From Pelodera strongyloides (Eukaryota > Nematoda > Chromadorea > Rhabditida > Rhabditidae), in assembly GCA_036852015.1 (NCBI GenBank), contig JAANDG010000108.1, positions 1-64,000 on the forward strand: 64,000 nucleotides of DNA, in the 5' to 3' direction. Below are positions 24,562 to 37,201 of the stretch, piece after piece (positions within the stretch are counted from its first letter, which is position 1; each line of letters begins with the position of its first letter). The notes under the pieces are model-generated. The model did no database searches. It was given only the letters and a program-made list of their open reading frames with translations, and was not told the origin of the DNA. Both the position numbers and the translations under genes were made by a program.

Positions 24562-24796
24562 CCGTTTCTATGGTAGAATCACAGCTTAAAAGTACCAAAA
24601 TACCTTAGGATACAAACTAGTGAAATGAGAGAAATAATAAAAGATGAATAATACAAACTAATGAAGAAAAACATTTTCTGAGCTTATGTTTGGAAACAAA
24701 CGTTAATACAAAAAATATCGCTACTCTTTGTCGACGGTGAGACTCGAACTTCGGTCAAACTAGTCACAGGCTAGAACGTTGCCGATGCGCTATGAT

Positions 24797-27700
24797 CTAA
24801 AGTTCCTGATGGGGAGGCTCGCGTACATCATCCGGGTTCTGACAAGCGGCCGGAGTCTTGAATGTGAACTCGTACTCACATTTGGCCGGCTCGGAAGTAG
24901 ACAAAAGTTCATTCTCTTCACCGCACTCAATGATCACCTGAAAAATGATCCGATTAATAAAATAAAGTAAAAATAACAACAACAAAACGAAAGAAAGAAA
25001 GAGAAACAGGAAGAAAGAGAGCGAGAGAGAGAGAGAGCGAGAGAGAGAGCGAGCGAGAGAGAGAGACAAAGAGAGAGACAGACGGAGAGAGAGAGAGGAT
25101 AATAGAGAAGGAGACAAACATACAAAGTTCTCGAAAACTACAGTTCTAAGATGTTGCCAAATGGTCAGTGCTTGGGGAACATTTTTATAGTGAAACCCAT
25201 TTCGTGACCGGTTACCGACGGGTTTGTCTAAAGATAAAGTACTACCTTGGTGCTTCTCTGTGGTCCGTTCCAACACTGCTGCCCCTTGTCATACATTTGC
25301 TGGGAATACTTCCGAGGTTCGGCGCCCGTCCAACCAGCAAAGTTACTGGAAATGCAATTTAATTAAAGCGAAATACCGGCCGGTTTTTGAAACGCATATC
25401 AAATATCAGCTTTCTTATGCAGTTATTCTAAAAGGGGTCTACTGGGGTCTATTTTTTATTCAAATTTATGTTAATTTGCATATGAAGCATAGCAAAGCAG
25501 GGAGTACTCGATGCGTTTCAAAAACCGGCCGGTATTTCGCTTTAATGAAATAAACAGGCTTTCAGGATTAAACAAGTCAGTGATGTCCCCTTTTACTTTT
25601 ATACTGAAAGATCAAAGATACACCGATTACATGTCAAACTAAGATTATAAGCTTCGCATTACATATGTACCCGATGTTACACTTTACATCTTTACTGAAG
25701 CATCAAAATTGCGCCGACTTTTTATCGAATGAAAATCAGGATAATACCCAGTCAAGTATACTACGCAGTGTAGAGTGTTATCTAGCAAACGTTATTACGA
25801 ATTAAAACGTTCTTATGAATAAAACACATAACCGACTCCAAATTTTACGAACATCAAGGGTTACATATACATGTTATATCGCTTTACAAAAAAAATTGAG
25901 TTACCGTACCCAAGTCCAGTCTCCGAGTATCCATTCTTGTCCTTCTGCACAGTACGATCAAATGGGCATAACTTGTACACATATTGCATGTCATTGAGCT
26001 CGAAGCACTCGCCTAAATTGGTAAGTTTACTTACGGCTTTTAATTACATCACCGTAGGCTAGTAACATAGCAATCATGTTACAGGAGCGCAACCCGTTTA
26101 TTCACACACTGAAACATGGAGATTTCTAAGGTAATTTTCGAAAATGGCTCAATAGCTAATAATGGGTTTCATATTTCAATTCGATTTCTTTATAAATTTG
26201 CACAGGCCACAAACATTTTCGCGGTTAACCAGGTATTACAACGAAAACTGATAATAACGGGTGATTATGCAAATAAAAGAGAGAAGAAGAACAGTGCGAG
26301 TTCCTTCACAGAAAAATATAACATCAGAATAACAAAAATTTTGGAAGAAAACCAACAAACCCTTCAAAGCCGCCCAAGCATTGTCCACTCCGTAGTCCTG
26401 TTGAATGAACGATTCAATATCTCTGAAATATTTGCTACAAAATATTAAAGGGAATATGTAGGCCCTTTTTGAAGTTAAGCTGTATTAATAGAATGCGTGT
26501 TGCCCATTAAGGAAACAATAACAAAAGTTGTCTACAATTACCCAATTAAAAGAAAATCAATTACAAAGCTCGCCTTTTCCATAGTAAACGCTAATTCGGA
26601 ACCCTTGCATAAATTTGGGTCCGATTGAATAAATTTCAGTTTAAATCGGCAAATAGCAAGACTGAAGATGCAGCGCATTCCAATTTCGTATTTACATGTT
26701 CAGTCGCCTATTTAAATTAACGTCGGCTATGGAAACGCAAGTTTCGCTTTTTTTTTGCTCATTTTGAGTGCCTACATATTCGCTTTAACCCTAGAGCGCT
26801 AACCAACAAAAACATTGCTTAGGTTTTTTTATACGGCGATTACAGTGGAAGTTTCCACAATTTCATATTTATTGACAATATAACGGGATGTTGCACCTTA
26901 TCTTTATGTTAAGAACTTTACATAAATAACTAATTCATTACGCGAGATTCTTCTTTGGGGTTCTGTATGGCAATAAATGTTAAGGTGATGTTAATCTCAC
27001 CTGATATCTCCGTCCAGGGTGACCGCCCTGTTGTTCACCTCCTGGTAGGCATCGCGTGCTTTCTGTGCCTCTGGAATAAAGAAACCAAATATAAATCTCA
27101 CAAAAAAAATTTCACCGAAAAAAACTATAAACCTCATTTCCTGACTAAACAGTTCATAGCTCACAAGACAAGGCAATGGCTTTGGGAAAAAAATGAGACA
27201 CGATTATATTCTAAACATGGATATGGATATACGAATTGAAAAAAATTTGCGCCGTTCCGGCACACAATGGAACATTGCGCTCAAAATCCACGCACCATAC
27301 CGCTTTAAAATAAACATGAACAACACCAACCATCGACCAGTGTCTGTACTTCGGCTGGATAAGGAGGCATTCTTTCTTCATCGTCATCCTCGTTTCTTGG
27401 TGGTTCGGGATCGGGGATCTTGTCTTCATCTGAGAAAAATAAATATAAATTAGGATAGGATGATTTGCGTGTATTTATCTTAACCTAATATTCCATGGTC
27501 TTATTGTAAGGGCTAAAAATTGTTACTCTGAAATCTTAATCTTTAATCACAATTCTAACAATAAGGCGCCACACAAAACAAAACAAAACAAGCGACAAAG
27601 TGCTAGTCAAGCGGGAATGCGGGAAAGAACTAAGGACGTAAGGACAGTGCACTGCTCGGAACAGATTAAAGCGACATGACACTATGGCAGGTGGCAGGTG

Positions 27701-30438
27701 GTAGGTTCAAAAGTGCACCCACTAGTTCAGTGTCTAGTCAAACCACGTGTCATACTACTTTAAAAGGACTAACGGGCAACTACAAGGATTCACAGCACCT
27801 TCGTAATGTTCAGGTTCTTCTTCCTCCATATCTTCATAATACTTGTCGTCAATATGGTCGTCTTCTGATTCTGGTTCTGGTTCAACCGGTACCGGAGCTT
27901 CAGTTGATGGTAATGGCGTGGTAGTACTGGTTGTCGTAGTAGCGAAACCAGCTAAAGGCGCAAAGGTCAAATAGATAGGATGCACTCTTACTGTTAGTGA
28001 TTAGATCAAGACAGAATAGACAGGACTAAGGGATTCGCGCAGAAACTTTCGAGATACAATTACATGTGTAACTATGCACAAGACAGTGCTTAAATGCAAA
28101 TCAGGGGATCTGTAGCAGGCTCTTAGGCTACTTGCAAGGCAGTATTCAATAGAGTACAGCATGAATTCGGACTATGTTGGCAAACAGCTGTAACACAAAG
28201 ACTAAGCAGGCATTAGAAAAGGGTGAAGCACTGATATGCAGATGCAGGTGATGAAGCTGAAGCACGTTACGGTGATAAAACGGTTAGTATTCTATAAAAA
28301 AGCATAAAGCTCGCGCCAAGCACGCAAGTTCATGACAAACAAATAAGCAGTCTTGCAAGACATAGAAGCAAGCATTATACATACAACAATGGACAGGCCT
28401 TAACAAGGCGAAACAAACTTTTATAAATATAGTAAAACAATAAAACACAAAAACGACCAACCAGCAATGAGGTCATCGGCCTCTGCTTCTTCCTGTTCAG
28501 CCTTCTTCTCCTCAGTCTTTTCCTTCAGAAGATACTTGATTCGGTCGTAGATTTGGGCGATAAATGTCTCCATATCCACTTCTTGAGCATCGATCAGGTA
28601 CGACTAAAACAAAATGTATGTTATATCATTACAAAATAAAAGATGTATATATATATATACTATCATATACATCCAGGATGCTCACGTCTCTGTTTAAAGG
28701 GAATATGTAGGCACTCAAAATGAGCAAAACAACTGCGAAACTAGAGTTTCCACACCAGACATGAATTTAAGTAGGCGACTGAATATGTAAATTCGAATAT
28801 TCTCATTTGCATGCAAATATGTCGCTGTTGCATGCTATATGCGTATATGCCGATGTATGCACACATATGCAAAATTTTTTGCTCCATCAGCACTGCCGTG
28901 TAAGCCAGGGGGTCAAGAAACGCGTTTACTATGGAAAAGATGAACTTTGAAAATCATTTTCTTTTAAATGGGAAACGTTTAACAATTTTTGTTGTTGTTT
29001 CCTTAATGAGGAACACACATTATATTAATACAGCTTAACTTCAAAAAGGGCATACATATTCCCTTTAAACTAGTATACCATAAAGAGAACCACAATGGGT
29101 CACACTATCTCAGGAGGCATAATCAATTTTGCGCATTTGAGTGAAACAATGAAAATGTATAATTTTCGCGTAATACAAAGACGAACAAATTAGGCAGACC
29201 AACGCACACTATGTAGATGCAGAATAACTATTAAGTTATCTAGCCGCATCCCGGTTCACCGCTGGTCTAACCGTCTAACACAAGATTTTGTCTGGTATGG
29301 ATGGTTATACACTCTCTTACCTTCCTACCCGCCCAGAATCAAACATCCATAAAATCTGAACAAACATCCATAAAAGCTAACCTTAATATCCTCGTCATCC
29401 ACGGTCAAATCATTATTGGCGTCAAAAACTAGATTCGTCTTCATTTCTTCAGCAGATAATCTGAAAGAGAATCAGAAGATAGAATGGGCGTAATTTTTAT
29501 AATATAAACTACAGTATACAGAAATAATATCTTGTATACACAACAAATCATGGTGTGGACAGAAAAACTATTTTCAAAGGTAAACACCTCATGAAAAGCA
29601 AATCATCGACAGACAATAAAACTATATTTAACAGAAATAAGCAAAAGATCAGTACTAATTTCTAGGTGAATGTTTTATGAGTTTTCTCCATATAAAAAGG
29701 TATATGTTTCAAGTTGGTCTTAAACAAAATACATCTCGGTCGTCTCGTCGTCTGATGATAGTTAGGGCGCATTCGAGTTGGGCAAAATGCGAAAATTTCG
29801 CGAAATAATCAGTTCGAGTTGATAGGGTGAGAGATTGTTGACAAATAAGAGAGCCCAAGAAAAAAATATTTCCAAGACTCTGCGTCTCTCATATGCGCGG
29901 GATATTTCGCAGCACGCTAACTCTGGCTAAGGGTGAACTCGAACTGATTATTTCGCGAAATTTGTTCATTTTGCCCAACTCGAATGCGCCCTAAGGAATT
30001 TGCTGGAAGTAGAAATAGAGAGAACACCTTTATCTTTTGTTGTCTCATTTCCGTTTACTATAAATGTTTTTGGGATAATTAATTATAAGTAAAACGACTA
30101 ACTTTCCATCAGCATTCAGGTCCAATCCAGCAAATGTCTGTTCCGCCTTGGCACGCTTCTTTTGATCGCGCTCGGCTGAAAATATTGCAAACTGACGAAT
30201 AGCCATCAGCTCTGTCTAAGGTAAGGATCAGTCAAGCTCCAGAGTTGTGAGTAGAAATAAGGAGCATAAAGGACACAAGTGGTCTAACTGTATATGTCAT
30301 TCATGTGACGGTGCATCTCATACCGTCGAAATCATGGATCAGCTGAAAGGCTTACGCAACATGTACCTCACTTCTATCCTCCCCGCGATGACACTAGTTC
30401 ATTCAAGCACGGTGCGAGGTATCAAATAGTCAACGGAA

Positions 30439-30469
<31 letters not shown>

Positions 30470-32554
30470 AGAGAGAGAGGGAGAGAGAGACTTAAACCCA
30501 GGGACGGGAGCGGCACAAAACCCATGCGTCGTTAAGAACTGGTAAACTCAAAAGAGACAACCTACCTTCCCACTGCTTCCTGAATGCGTCCTTCGCGTCA
30601 TTCTCCTTATTCTCAGCTTCTCTCTTCTTGTCTTCAAGTTCCTTCCTTTTAGGTTCCAATTCGTCTCTCTCAGCCTTCAGGGGAGCTAGAGCAGCCTCCT
30701 TTTCCTTCTGAAACATTATCATAATAACATAATATCAAAGGTCAGAGGCCGTATTCACCAGCACGCAGGGAGCCCTCCCTGGCCTCCCCAGGGAGCAGCT
30801 GTGCGTAGAGAGGGCGATAGGGGAAGAGATTCAGAGCGCTCGTGCTCGTGAACCTAGGGAGGGCTCCCTGTGTGTTGGTGAATACGGCCTCAGGATAGCT
30901 GTGCTACACATAACACATCTAAGTAAGTTACCAACAAAAATAAGAACATCAAGAAATATGCAGCGTTTTAACGCAGTAATCAGGACGGAAATACGCAAAC
31001 GAAAGAAAGTTTATCAGGCTGTTTGTTATCACAGAAATGAAACCCGCGTGTGGAAAGTCGAATCGAAATAAATAAAGGGTAATAAAACGTAAAGCAAGTA
31101 AGTAAGGTATATTGTTTTGACTAGATACTATGAGTAATTTGAGTAATTTAGCTGTAATCTGCATTCCGGATTATTGTGCAGCTAACAAGAAAACAAAGTG
31201 CGGACTACATTTGAAAAAGCAAAAGTTAACTTTGAGCTTAAAAGCATCAAACATAAGCAATACATATACAGCCATATCTAGCCGGTGATGGTGGCTCCAT
31301 GCCCAAGATTTTCGAACATAATGTTTGCAGGAACCATAAAGCATTGGAGGGTTCAAAATAATAATAATAATTCGTCTTTAGATAGTGGATTTAACTGCGA
31401 TTCCTATGCTCCAAGCCTCAAAGCCCCCAATTCCTGTCTATATCGGCCTTATCAAAAAGTTTAAAGCCATGTCTCTCGGCGCGCACCTTCATATCGGTTC
31501 CCTTAGTGGCCATCTGGAGTCGAACTTGGTATCCCTTTCTGGCAACGGCTGCTTGGCGGGTCCTCTCCTCGCGGGCAGCCTTGCCCAGATCGTCACAAAT
31601 ATTTGGACAGCTGATGCCCGAATCGTACTCATCAGACCCGTCACAGCAATCTGAAACAACATTGTTTAACTCGAGACCTAATTTTCGTTGCTAGCTGTTC
31701 TTAGATAATCATGCAAAGGTGCTAGCATGGACCCAGTACTATTCTTTGATTGACACAAAAGACATATTAAAGCGAAATAACGGCCGGTTTTTGAAACACA
31801 TTGCGTACACCTAGTTTCTTATGCAGCATATGCAAATGAGCAAAAATTAGAATAAAAACTAGACCCCAATTAAACCCCACGTTGCATGGTTGCGTAAATG
31901 CATAGGCATTAGGAATGCAAGAACTTGACATGCGTTTCAAAAACCGGTCGGTATCGGTATTTCGCTTTACTGAAAACAAAACAAATCAAACCTAAAACAC
32001 TAACCGCAAATTCTGTCATTCACACGAGATGTCTGCAGGAAGTGACCCTGATGCCCATCGTTTTGACAGAAGAATCGTCCATGGGAACAGGCGGCAGTTC
32101 CTTCAATAAAGACAATAATATAAATATTAAAACAACACAGGCAAATGTTAGTATTATCCTGGTCATTTGATTGGTTAGGTAATTTCGGGCTGTTTCAAAC
32201 CGGACAGGGTGCTAACATGGATAAACACATTGAATACTTTCACACCTGGCTCATCACTTCCATCAGGGCAATCACAGAAGTCGTCGTTCACCAAACTGAA
32301 CGGAATTGTTTGTGATCCATCAAGGCACCGAAAATCCTTTGATGGATCGTAAAATGGCGCATCTAAAACAATATGGTCATTTTTCCGTTACTTAGGTTGG
32401 TTAGTAGGTTTTCATTGAAGTCATAGGGTAGCCCCCGTTATTCTTTGTGACATAACAACGTTCGAAAACACGTACTTTCACGTGGAACTCCACGCGGTAG
32501 AACCACACATTGCACTGCGATACACAACGCCGCGACCACAGCCGCCCGCAACAT
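24797..32554 (-). CDS. PRKCSH: glucosidase II subunit beta (15 exons, 539 aa)
   Basis: Regulatory subunit of the ER enzyme that trims glucose from N-glycans; it retains the alpha subunit and binds mannose. Exons: 32554-32476, 32362-32246, 32100-32005, 31650-31487, 30707-30566, 30175-30103, 29460-29382, 28603-28462, 27951-27799, 27429-27331, 27070-27001, 26422-26361, 26012-25910, 25345-25246, 24937-24797. Phases agree throughout and 1,620 nt end at TAG. In order: signal peptide ([18 protein letters not shown]), two LDLa repeats ([22 protein letters not shown]), coiled coil ([19 protein letters not shown]), two EF-hand-like segments ([19 protein letters not shown]), an acidic Glu/Pro linker, MPPYPAEVQ, then the MRH domain ([38 protein letters not shown]). 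It ends in HQEL instead of HDEL/KDEL. The 27,829-27,912 exon is Thr/Pro/Glu-rich as in the family. The start ATG lies directly behind TTTTTCAG. Length is close to the human protein (528 aa). Confidence 0.95.
25000..25098. repeat. (GA)n simple repeat
   Basis: GAGAGA-rich run in the last intron of the glucosidase II beta gene. The 159-codon minus-strand frame across it fuses intron repeat to the last exon and is not a protein. Confidence 0.9.
25363..25545. mobile_element. TTAA-flanked MITE family A, copy in PRKCSH intron
   Basis: TTAA-AGCGAAATACCGGCCGG at the left, CCGGCCGGTATTTCGCT-TTAA at the right; the best preserved family A copy. It starts only 18 bp from the exon beginning at 25,345. Confidence 0.9.
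26445..26788. mobile_element. TTAA-flanked MITE family C, diverged copy in PRKCSH intron
   Basis: TTAA-AGGGAATATGTAGGC at the left and CCTACATATTCGCT-TTAA at the right. The interior matches the other family C copies only in patches, so this is an old insertion. It lies just upstream of the 62-nt exon at 26,361-26,422. Confidence 0.75.
28694..29068. mobile_element. TTAA-flanked MITE family C, copy in PRKCSH intron
   Basis: TTAA-AGGGAATATGTAGGC to GCATACATATTCCCT-TTAA, 375 bp. Nearly identical along its length to the copy at 44.9 kb, apart from a short indel in an ATGC-rich stretch and a few substitutions. Confidence 0.9.
29765..29991. mobile_element. inverted-repeat element with GGGCGCATTCGAGTTGGG ends, in PRKCSH intron
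   Basis: GGGCGCATTCGAGTTGGGCA and its inverse bound about 227 bp. Inner TTTCGCGAAATAATCAG also inverts. A TA dinucleotide flanks each end (TTA at the left, TAA at the right), compatible with a TA or TWA target. Confidence 0.8.
30440..30492. repeat. (GA)n simple repeat
   Basis: GAGAGA run interrupted by GGGGGG in a PRKCSH intron. Confidence 0.9.
30745..30891. mobile_element. palindromic MITE family D, copy 1 in PRKCSH intron
   Basis: GAGGCCGTATTCACC at the left and GGTGAATACGGCCTC at the right. The arms continue as CGCAGGGAGCCCTCC / GGAGGGCTCCCTG. A second copy is at 42.1 kb. Confidence 0.85.
31767..31970. mobile_element. TTAA-flanked MITE family A, copy in PRKCSH intron
   Basis: TTAA-AGCGAAATAACGGCCGG to CGGTATTTCGCT-TTAC; the right target copy has one substitution. 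Interior shared with the 11.6-kb copy (AAATGAGCAAAAATTAGAAT). Confidence 0.85.
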
Positions 32555-34239
32555 CTGAAAAAACATAATGTAATCTTTGCGGCTATTGATCGCAAATGCA
32601 TAGTTTCGGCATGAATCTTAAACGGTCATATACCATACACGAGACAGAGGGTCCATATTGAACGGTGAATATAATAACACAATAAAACGTGAAACATATA
32701 TAAGACTATACAGGAAAGCAAATTGAACACGTTTCATGTGGATCCGGAAAATGCAAAAGTGACGTGGAAAATGCGAACGCTACGCGTCAACACAAAGGGG
32801 AGGGTATAAAACGCGGTCCGCGGTCCTGCGGTCCGCGGTCCGCGGTCTGCGGTCTGCGGTCCGCGGTCCGCGGTCCGCGGTCCGCTTTGCAAATAGCACC
32901 GTGCTATAAAAAACCGCCCATGCGTTCGTTACCACAGTCACGCCCCAACTTACGTATTACTGTAGTTTGTATTTTTTTCCAATTCACGTATAACGATTAA
33001 TAATAATATAATTACTAATGCCCAGGAAAACTGAATTAATTGCCCAGACCACAGAAAACCGTCTGCAGCCGGTCGCCAAATGGTTTTCAATGAAAAACCA
33101 TTCGGTGATCGGTCACTGACCAAATGGTGACCAGGTAATGACGGGTTTCTAGAAAATTGGTTCGACAGGTCTTCAAGTGGGCACCAACAGTTTTGTTTCC
33201 ATGAAAAGTGGCGTTGGCTTAGAGGCTCACGTAAGAAAAAATTTTCCCGAGAGAAAACTGCAGGATTACTCAAGCATGACTGTGAAAAACGTCATTCATA
33301 GTATGCAGGATAAGTTATTAGGAAATGAAGATCACAGCTAGACAACCGCGTATTCAGACCCAAAAAGTATTGTAACTTGGTAGTGGGTACCCGCGTTTTT
33401 TATTTAATTTTTTTCATATCTATCGTCCCATATCAAATGAAAATGAAAATTAAATTCCCAATATATTGTGACTGGGAAAATAATAAGCAGCTTCACTTGG
33501 TTACTCCCAAATATATCTTCACGTTTGCAAAAAAAAATGCAAAATTGTATTTGGGAAAACTGGAAAAAAGGGCTCTCGGATCAAACACAAACTACGTTAG
33601 CGCTATTGCGCTAACAAAGGATTTGGAAAAAAATTTCCAAGGTGAAATAATATCATAGTCAAAAATAGTGTCTCCATTGACAAGAAAAAATATCTTCTCG
33701 TAGCGCAGTAACCTTGTTTAATCAGTTGAAACCCATTTGATCTGCCGAAGTATTCTTCATCAAGCTCACAAGAAGTCACACTCAATCTACTGTAGTCACA
33801 CTTGATTTTTATCCCAAAACTATATTATGTGGTCTGTCTTACGATCACACTGTTCACAATGTTGTCGCTATGTAAAATAATCAAGTTCGCTCACAATTTA
33901 GCACTGTAGAAATAACTAGCGGCGTCTAATCGCTTGCCATAACTATTTAATCGAGTGTATTTTGATGTAGAGGATACCCATCATAGCTATATCCATATGT
34001 ATAATTATAATCTTTATCCTTGGACCCTGGACAACGTACACGCAACTAATGTTAGTAGTAGCATGAGCAAGTGTAAACAACATAATTTAGGGTCAGGGAA
34101 GAGTAACATCTCTAAAATGTAGAGAACGACACTCCGACTCATCGGTATGTCAACCTGCGTACTCAGAGTCATCGGTGAGCCGCGCGCAAAAAAAAAGCCG
34201 CGCCAGAGGTGCACATCTTGCATACCGCGTACCTGTCGC

Positions 34240-34800
34240 GCATCCCCTAAGAGACACTCCACAGGTGTGTCAACCGGAAATTGAACCTGTGCGCCCTCCT
34301 GCCCATGCATTTACTAAGGATATTCGGGTATTGCGCGGCGATACCCTGGCGCGAATATTTCATGCGGCGAATGTTGAGCGTCTGTACGAGAATACGAAAA
34401 TTGATGTAGAAGCAGGCAGGTAAAAGTATGCGCGGCCACTCGCCACATCTTCGCTAAGTTTTAACGAAAGGGTGCTCAGTGCACTCTCGGGAACCTGGTG
34501 ATAGTCTGGCGAATACTAAGTCTCGACTCTCGGCTGATTTTTTTCGCCGCGTGCTATAAAAGATTCTCGTTGTTAGAGGGTGCGGCGCGCCCCTGCGGCG
34601 GATGTGCGCGGCGATGGCGCTGCGGGAGGATGTTAGTAGGGTGGAATGCGCACTTCAGATCAGAGTAACGTCTCTCGAAATGTCTTCTGTACAAGAAAAT
34701 TTATCAGATCTTTCACCCGGACCTGATCCTTTCACATTATCTATGTACCTGAATGTGGTAAACTCTCTAGTTTGCGCATACTTCTGGCTCAAACTATGAG
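34240..34800 (+). other. coding-looking segment(s) inside the 3.85-kb element
   Basis: After a CACTCCACAG acceptor-like site (34,255-34,264) a frame runs to a donor-like GGCAG-GTAAAAG near 34,422 and includes RVLRGDTLARIFHAANVERL. A second open stretch (34,602-34,799) starts with MCAAMALREDVSRVECALQ after a TTGTTAG acceptor-like site. Codon choice looks coding in the first part. No family is recognised. It could be a transposase remnant or a captured host exon. Confidence 0.3.
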
Positions 34801-35214
34801 AAACTATTTTTTGTTATAAGTATAAAGATTTTATATTCACATATTCGCTCGTAGTCTCAATGTTTACATCACCACACGAGTAACAACTGTCACTAGCTTT
34901 GTGTTGTGGTCATTCTTGTGTGCGCTACGGATAAAAGATGTGGACATGTGTAATGGTTTTATATAAAATACACATTATATTCAACAGATAATACTATGAG
35001 GGATGGGCGAGCCCTCGTATTATTACAATACGTAGTATATTTCCGCAGATGTAAACAAACAGCGTTCATTATTCCTGTCCTTTCTTTCTTTCTAATTGGA
35101 CACTGGGGAAACTTCGCGTGGTGCACCTACCGCCTACCGGGCACCCTAGAGTGCACCGCTCCGCTGTGGCGAACCCCTTCTTTGCGCCCCGGTGTCGCCA
35201 AGCTTCACGTTGCA

Positions 35215-35505
35215 ATTCTCTCTCTCTCTCCTATCTCTCTAAGGAGCGTCTTGCTCCTGTAAGATCGGTATTCTCTTTCACTCACTCTCTCTCATTCATT
35301 TTCTGTTTCATCTGTGACTCTTACTCCACTTCCGCTCCCTCTCAACTTCACGCGTCTGCAAATTCATTTCTCTCTCTCTCTATCTTTCTTTATTTTCTCC
35401 TCTCTTCGCTCTCTCTCTTTTCTCTTTATCTCTCTTCTCCTCTTTCTCTATCTCTCTTTCTCTCTCTCGTCTCTCTCTCTCTCTTTTTCTCTCTTTCTCC
35501 TTGTC
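35215..35505. repeat. CT-rich low-complexity tract
   Basis: Long (CT)n/(TTTCTC)n tract inside the 3.85-kb element. The 130- and 96-codon frames over it are low-complexity artefacts. Confidence 0.9.
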
Positions 35506-35671
35506 TGTAAAATCCGTGGCCCTTACCCATACTCCATACCCATACTGATTATGGAAACGAATAATTATGTGATTCTGGATTCTCGATGGCACTAATTGCA
35601 CCACGCAAATTTGCTGTTGAAAGTTTGAAAGTGCCCTTAGCAGAGAGATACTCGTATCATAAGCTGACACA

Positions 35672-35755
35672 GCTTAACAGGTAGAGCGCTCGACTGTTAC
35701 TTGAGAAGGGATGTGTTGCTTGGCGGGCTCGAACTCGGCCCGGGGCAAAGATTTT
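35672..35755 (+). other. tRNA-Asn(GTT)-like relic
   Basis: D-arm-like AGGTAGAGCGCTCGACTGTTA followed by an anticodon arm CTCGA-CTGTTAC-TTGAG with anticodon GTT, then a disordered T-arm region (GGGCTCGAACTCGGCCC). The acceptor ends do not pair. A tRNA-derived relic inside the transposon. Confidence 0.35.
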
Positions 35756-36775
35756 GTATGTTCCATTTGGATTTTGAGTTATCGAAACGTTATGAAGGCT
35801 TTCTTTGTGATCCACAAACAAACAAAATCCGTGACAAAGCCTTCTCCTTTATATCTTACCAGACGGAAAACTCCACCTGAGGCGGCTTTCCATCATAGAA
35901 TGATTTCTTCCACACGCTAAGTTTCCTAATTGTCATGTAAGATTGATAGTACACCGCAGCACGCACGAAAATAGGGTGTACTTATGAAAGACTGTAACAT
36001 AGATGAAAATCATTACGAATGAAGATTTTACATGAGAATATTCTAACAATAAGGAGCCCAGGCACTCTTTTACGCTAACAAAAAAAAGTTTGACGTTCTG
36101 ATTGAACGCAACGAAAATTAGAATAACTCAAGTCTCCTTTCGAGTGTAGAGGGAGAGAGGGAGTTCAGTTTTGCGGCAAGACAAACAGCCCCGACATAAC
36201 TTTTCTACGTTTCGGCTTGGAATAGCAACTTTTCGGCAATAGGAATGTCAACTTTTCAGCGGAGAATGCACATATGGGGAATGCGTAGTCCGATCCCACC
36301 TCAAGTCATCATTTTATCATGTTGCACACAAGTACATTGCGTCAACAAATACAGAAAAGGAAAATTTTAATATTTCCAAAAGGCTTTTCAGTTCGTTCTT
36401 AGGAGTCTCCCGTTTCGACAAGTTGGCAAAATACACAAATTTGGGTTAATATAGACCTGTCCTCGGAGAAAAGAATCGCATGATGCAAAACTATTGCAAA
36501 ATTAATACTTATTCATTCGCGTTGCGGTTTACATGTAGAAATTCAGTTTCAACCGCGACGCAGGCTGATGGACCGCGGACCGCAGACCGCAGACCGCGGA
36601 CCGCGGACCGCAGACCGCAGGACCGCGGACCGCGTTTTATACCCTCCCAACACAAAGACGGCCGGCAGGTCGCGGATTGTCTTGCACGAGGTCTCGTACG
36701 TTAGCGCGCACGATGCCTTTTTCGAGTTTTGGAAAAATTGATATTTATTCAAGATGTTTTCATTATTTTGCTTTA

Positions 36776-37099
36776 TGGGGTTTCCATGTATGCGATTCGC
36801 ACTTGCGAAAATGACAAACGCCTGTCCATGTTCGACTCAGTGTAAATGACAAGGTCCCGCAGCGATTTTGAATCTAGTATGGATCTATTTCAAAATAGTA
36901 CGGATCTATTTCAAATAGCACGGGTCTGGTGCGGTTCTGTTCCAAATAGCACGGGCCCGGGGCACTTTCGCTGCAGGACCATGTCAAATGTGCGATTCGC
37001 ATGGGTTACGGTAGGCAGTTGACATGCATGTAAAATGACTTGAACATGGACAGCGGTTTGTCATTTTCGCATGTGCGATTCGCAAACATGGAAACCCCA
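36776..37099. mobile_element. inverted-repeat element with TGGGGTTTCCATG ends
   Basis: TGGGGTTTCCATGT at the left and ACATGGAAACCCCA at the right, flanked by TTA on both sides (a TWA target as in Harbinger-type MITEs). Inner GCGATTCGCACTTGCGAAAAT also inverts. It lies 70-80 bp upstream of the mS38 leader acceptor. Confidence 0.8.
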
Positions 37100-37201
37100 T
37101 TAGCTTTTCTGTTTTGTTTTGTGACTTGTCACCGTAGTCAGTTATCTTATTTGTAAAATGCGTGTTCAATTTCAGGTTTATCCTCGGCGGAACGATCAAC
37201 C

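Larger units (their letters stand above)
32798..36648. mobile_element. 3.85-kb DNA transposon with about 85-bp TIRs and 9-bp target duplication
   Basis: Left end reads GGGAGGGTATAAAACGCGG and continues for about 85 bp as tandem 7-8-mers (GTCCGCG, GTCTGCG). The right end is the inverse, finishing CCGCGTTTTATACCCTCCC. The flanks are a perfect 9-bp direct repeat AACACAAAG (32,789-32,797 and 36,649-36,657). Nine-base duplications are typical of Mutator-like elements. No intact transposase was found; the interior holds a coding-looking segment (34,262-34,424), a CT-rich tract and a tRNA-like segment. It is probably a non-autonomous element, lying 244 bp upstream of the PRKCSH start codon and about 550 bp upstream of the mS38 start. 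Confidence 0.85.

Noticed and set aside
24728..24800. tRNA-like sequence on the minus strand after the PRKCSH stop codon
   Set aside because: A-box-like and B-box-like words are present, but acceptor and T arms do not pair; a relic at most.
24797..25276. 159-codon minus-strand frame with a Leu/Ser-rich middle
   Set aside because: It reads through the (GA)n intron and joins it to the last PRKCSH exon; the splice sites at 25,246 and 24,937 explain the real coding parts.
35118..35670. 93-130-codon frames rich in Ser/Leu or Arg/Glu
   Set aside because: Translations of the CT-rich tract; low complexity only.
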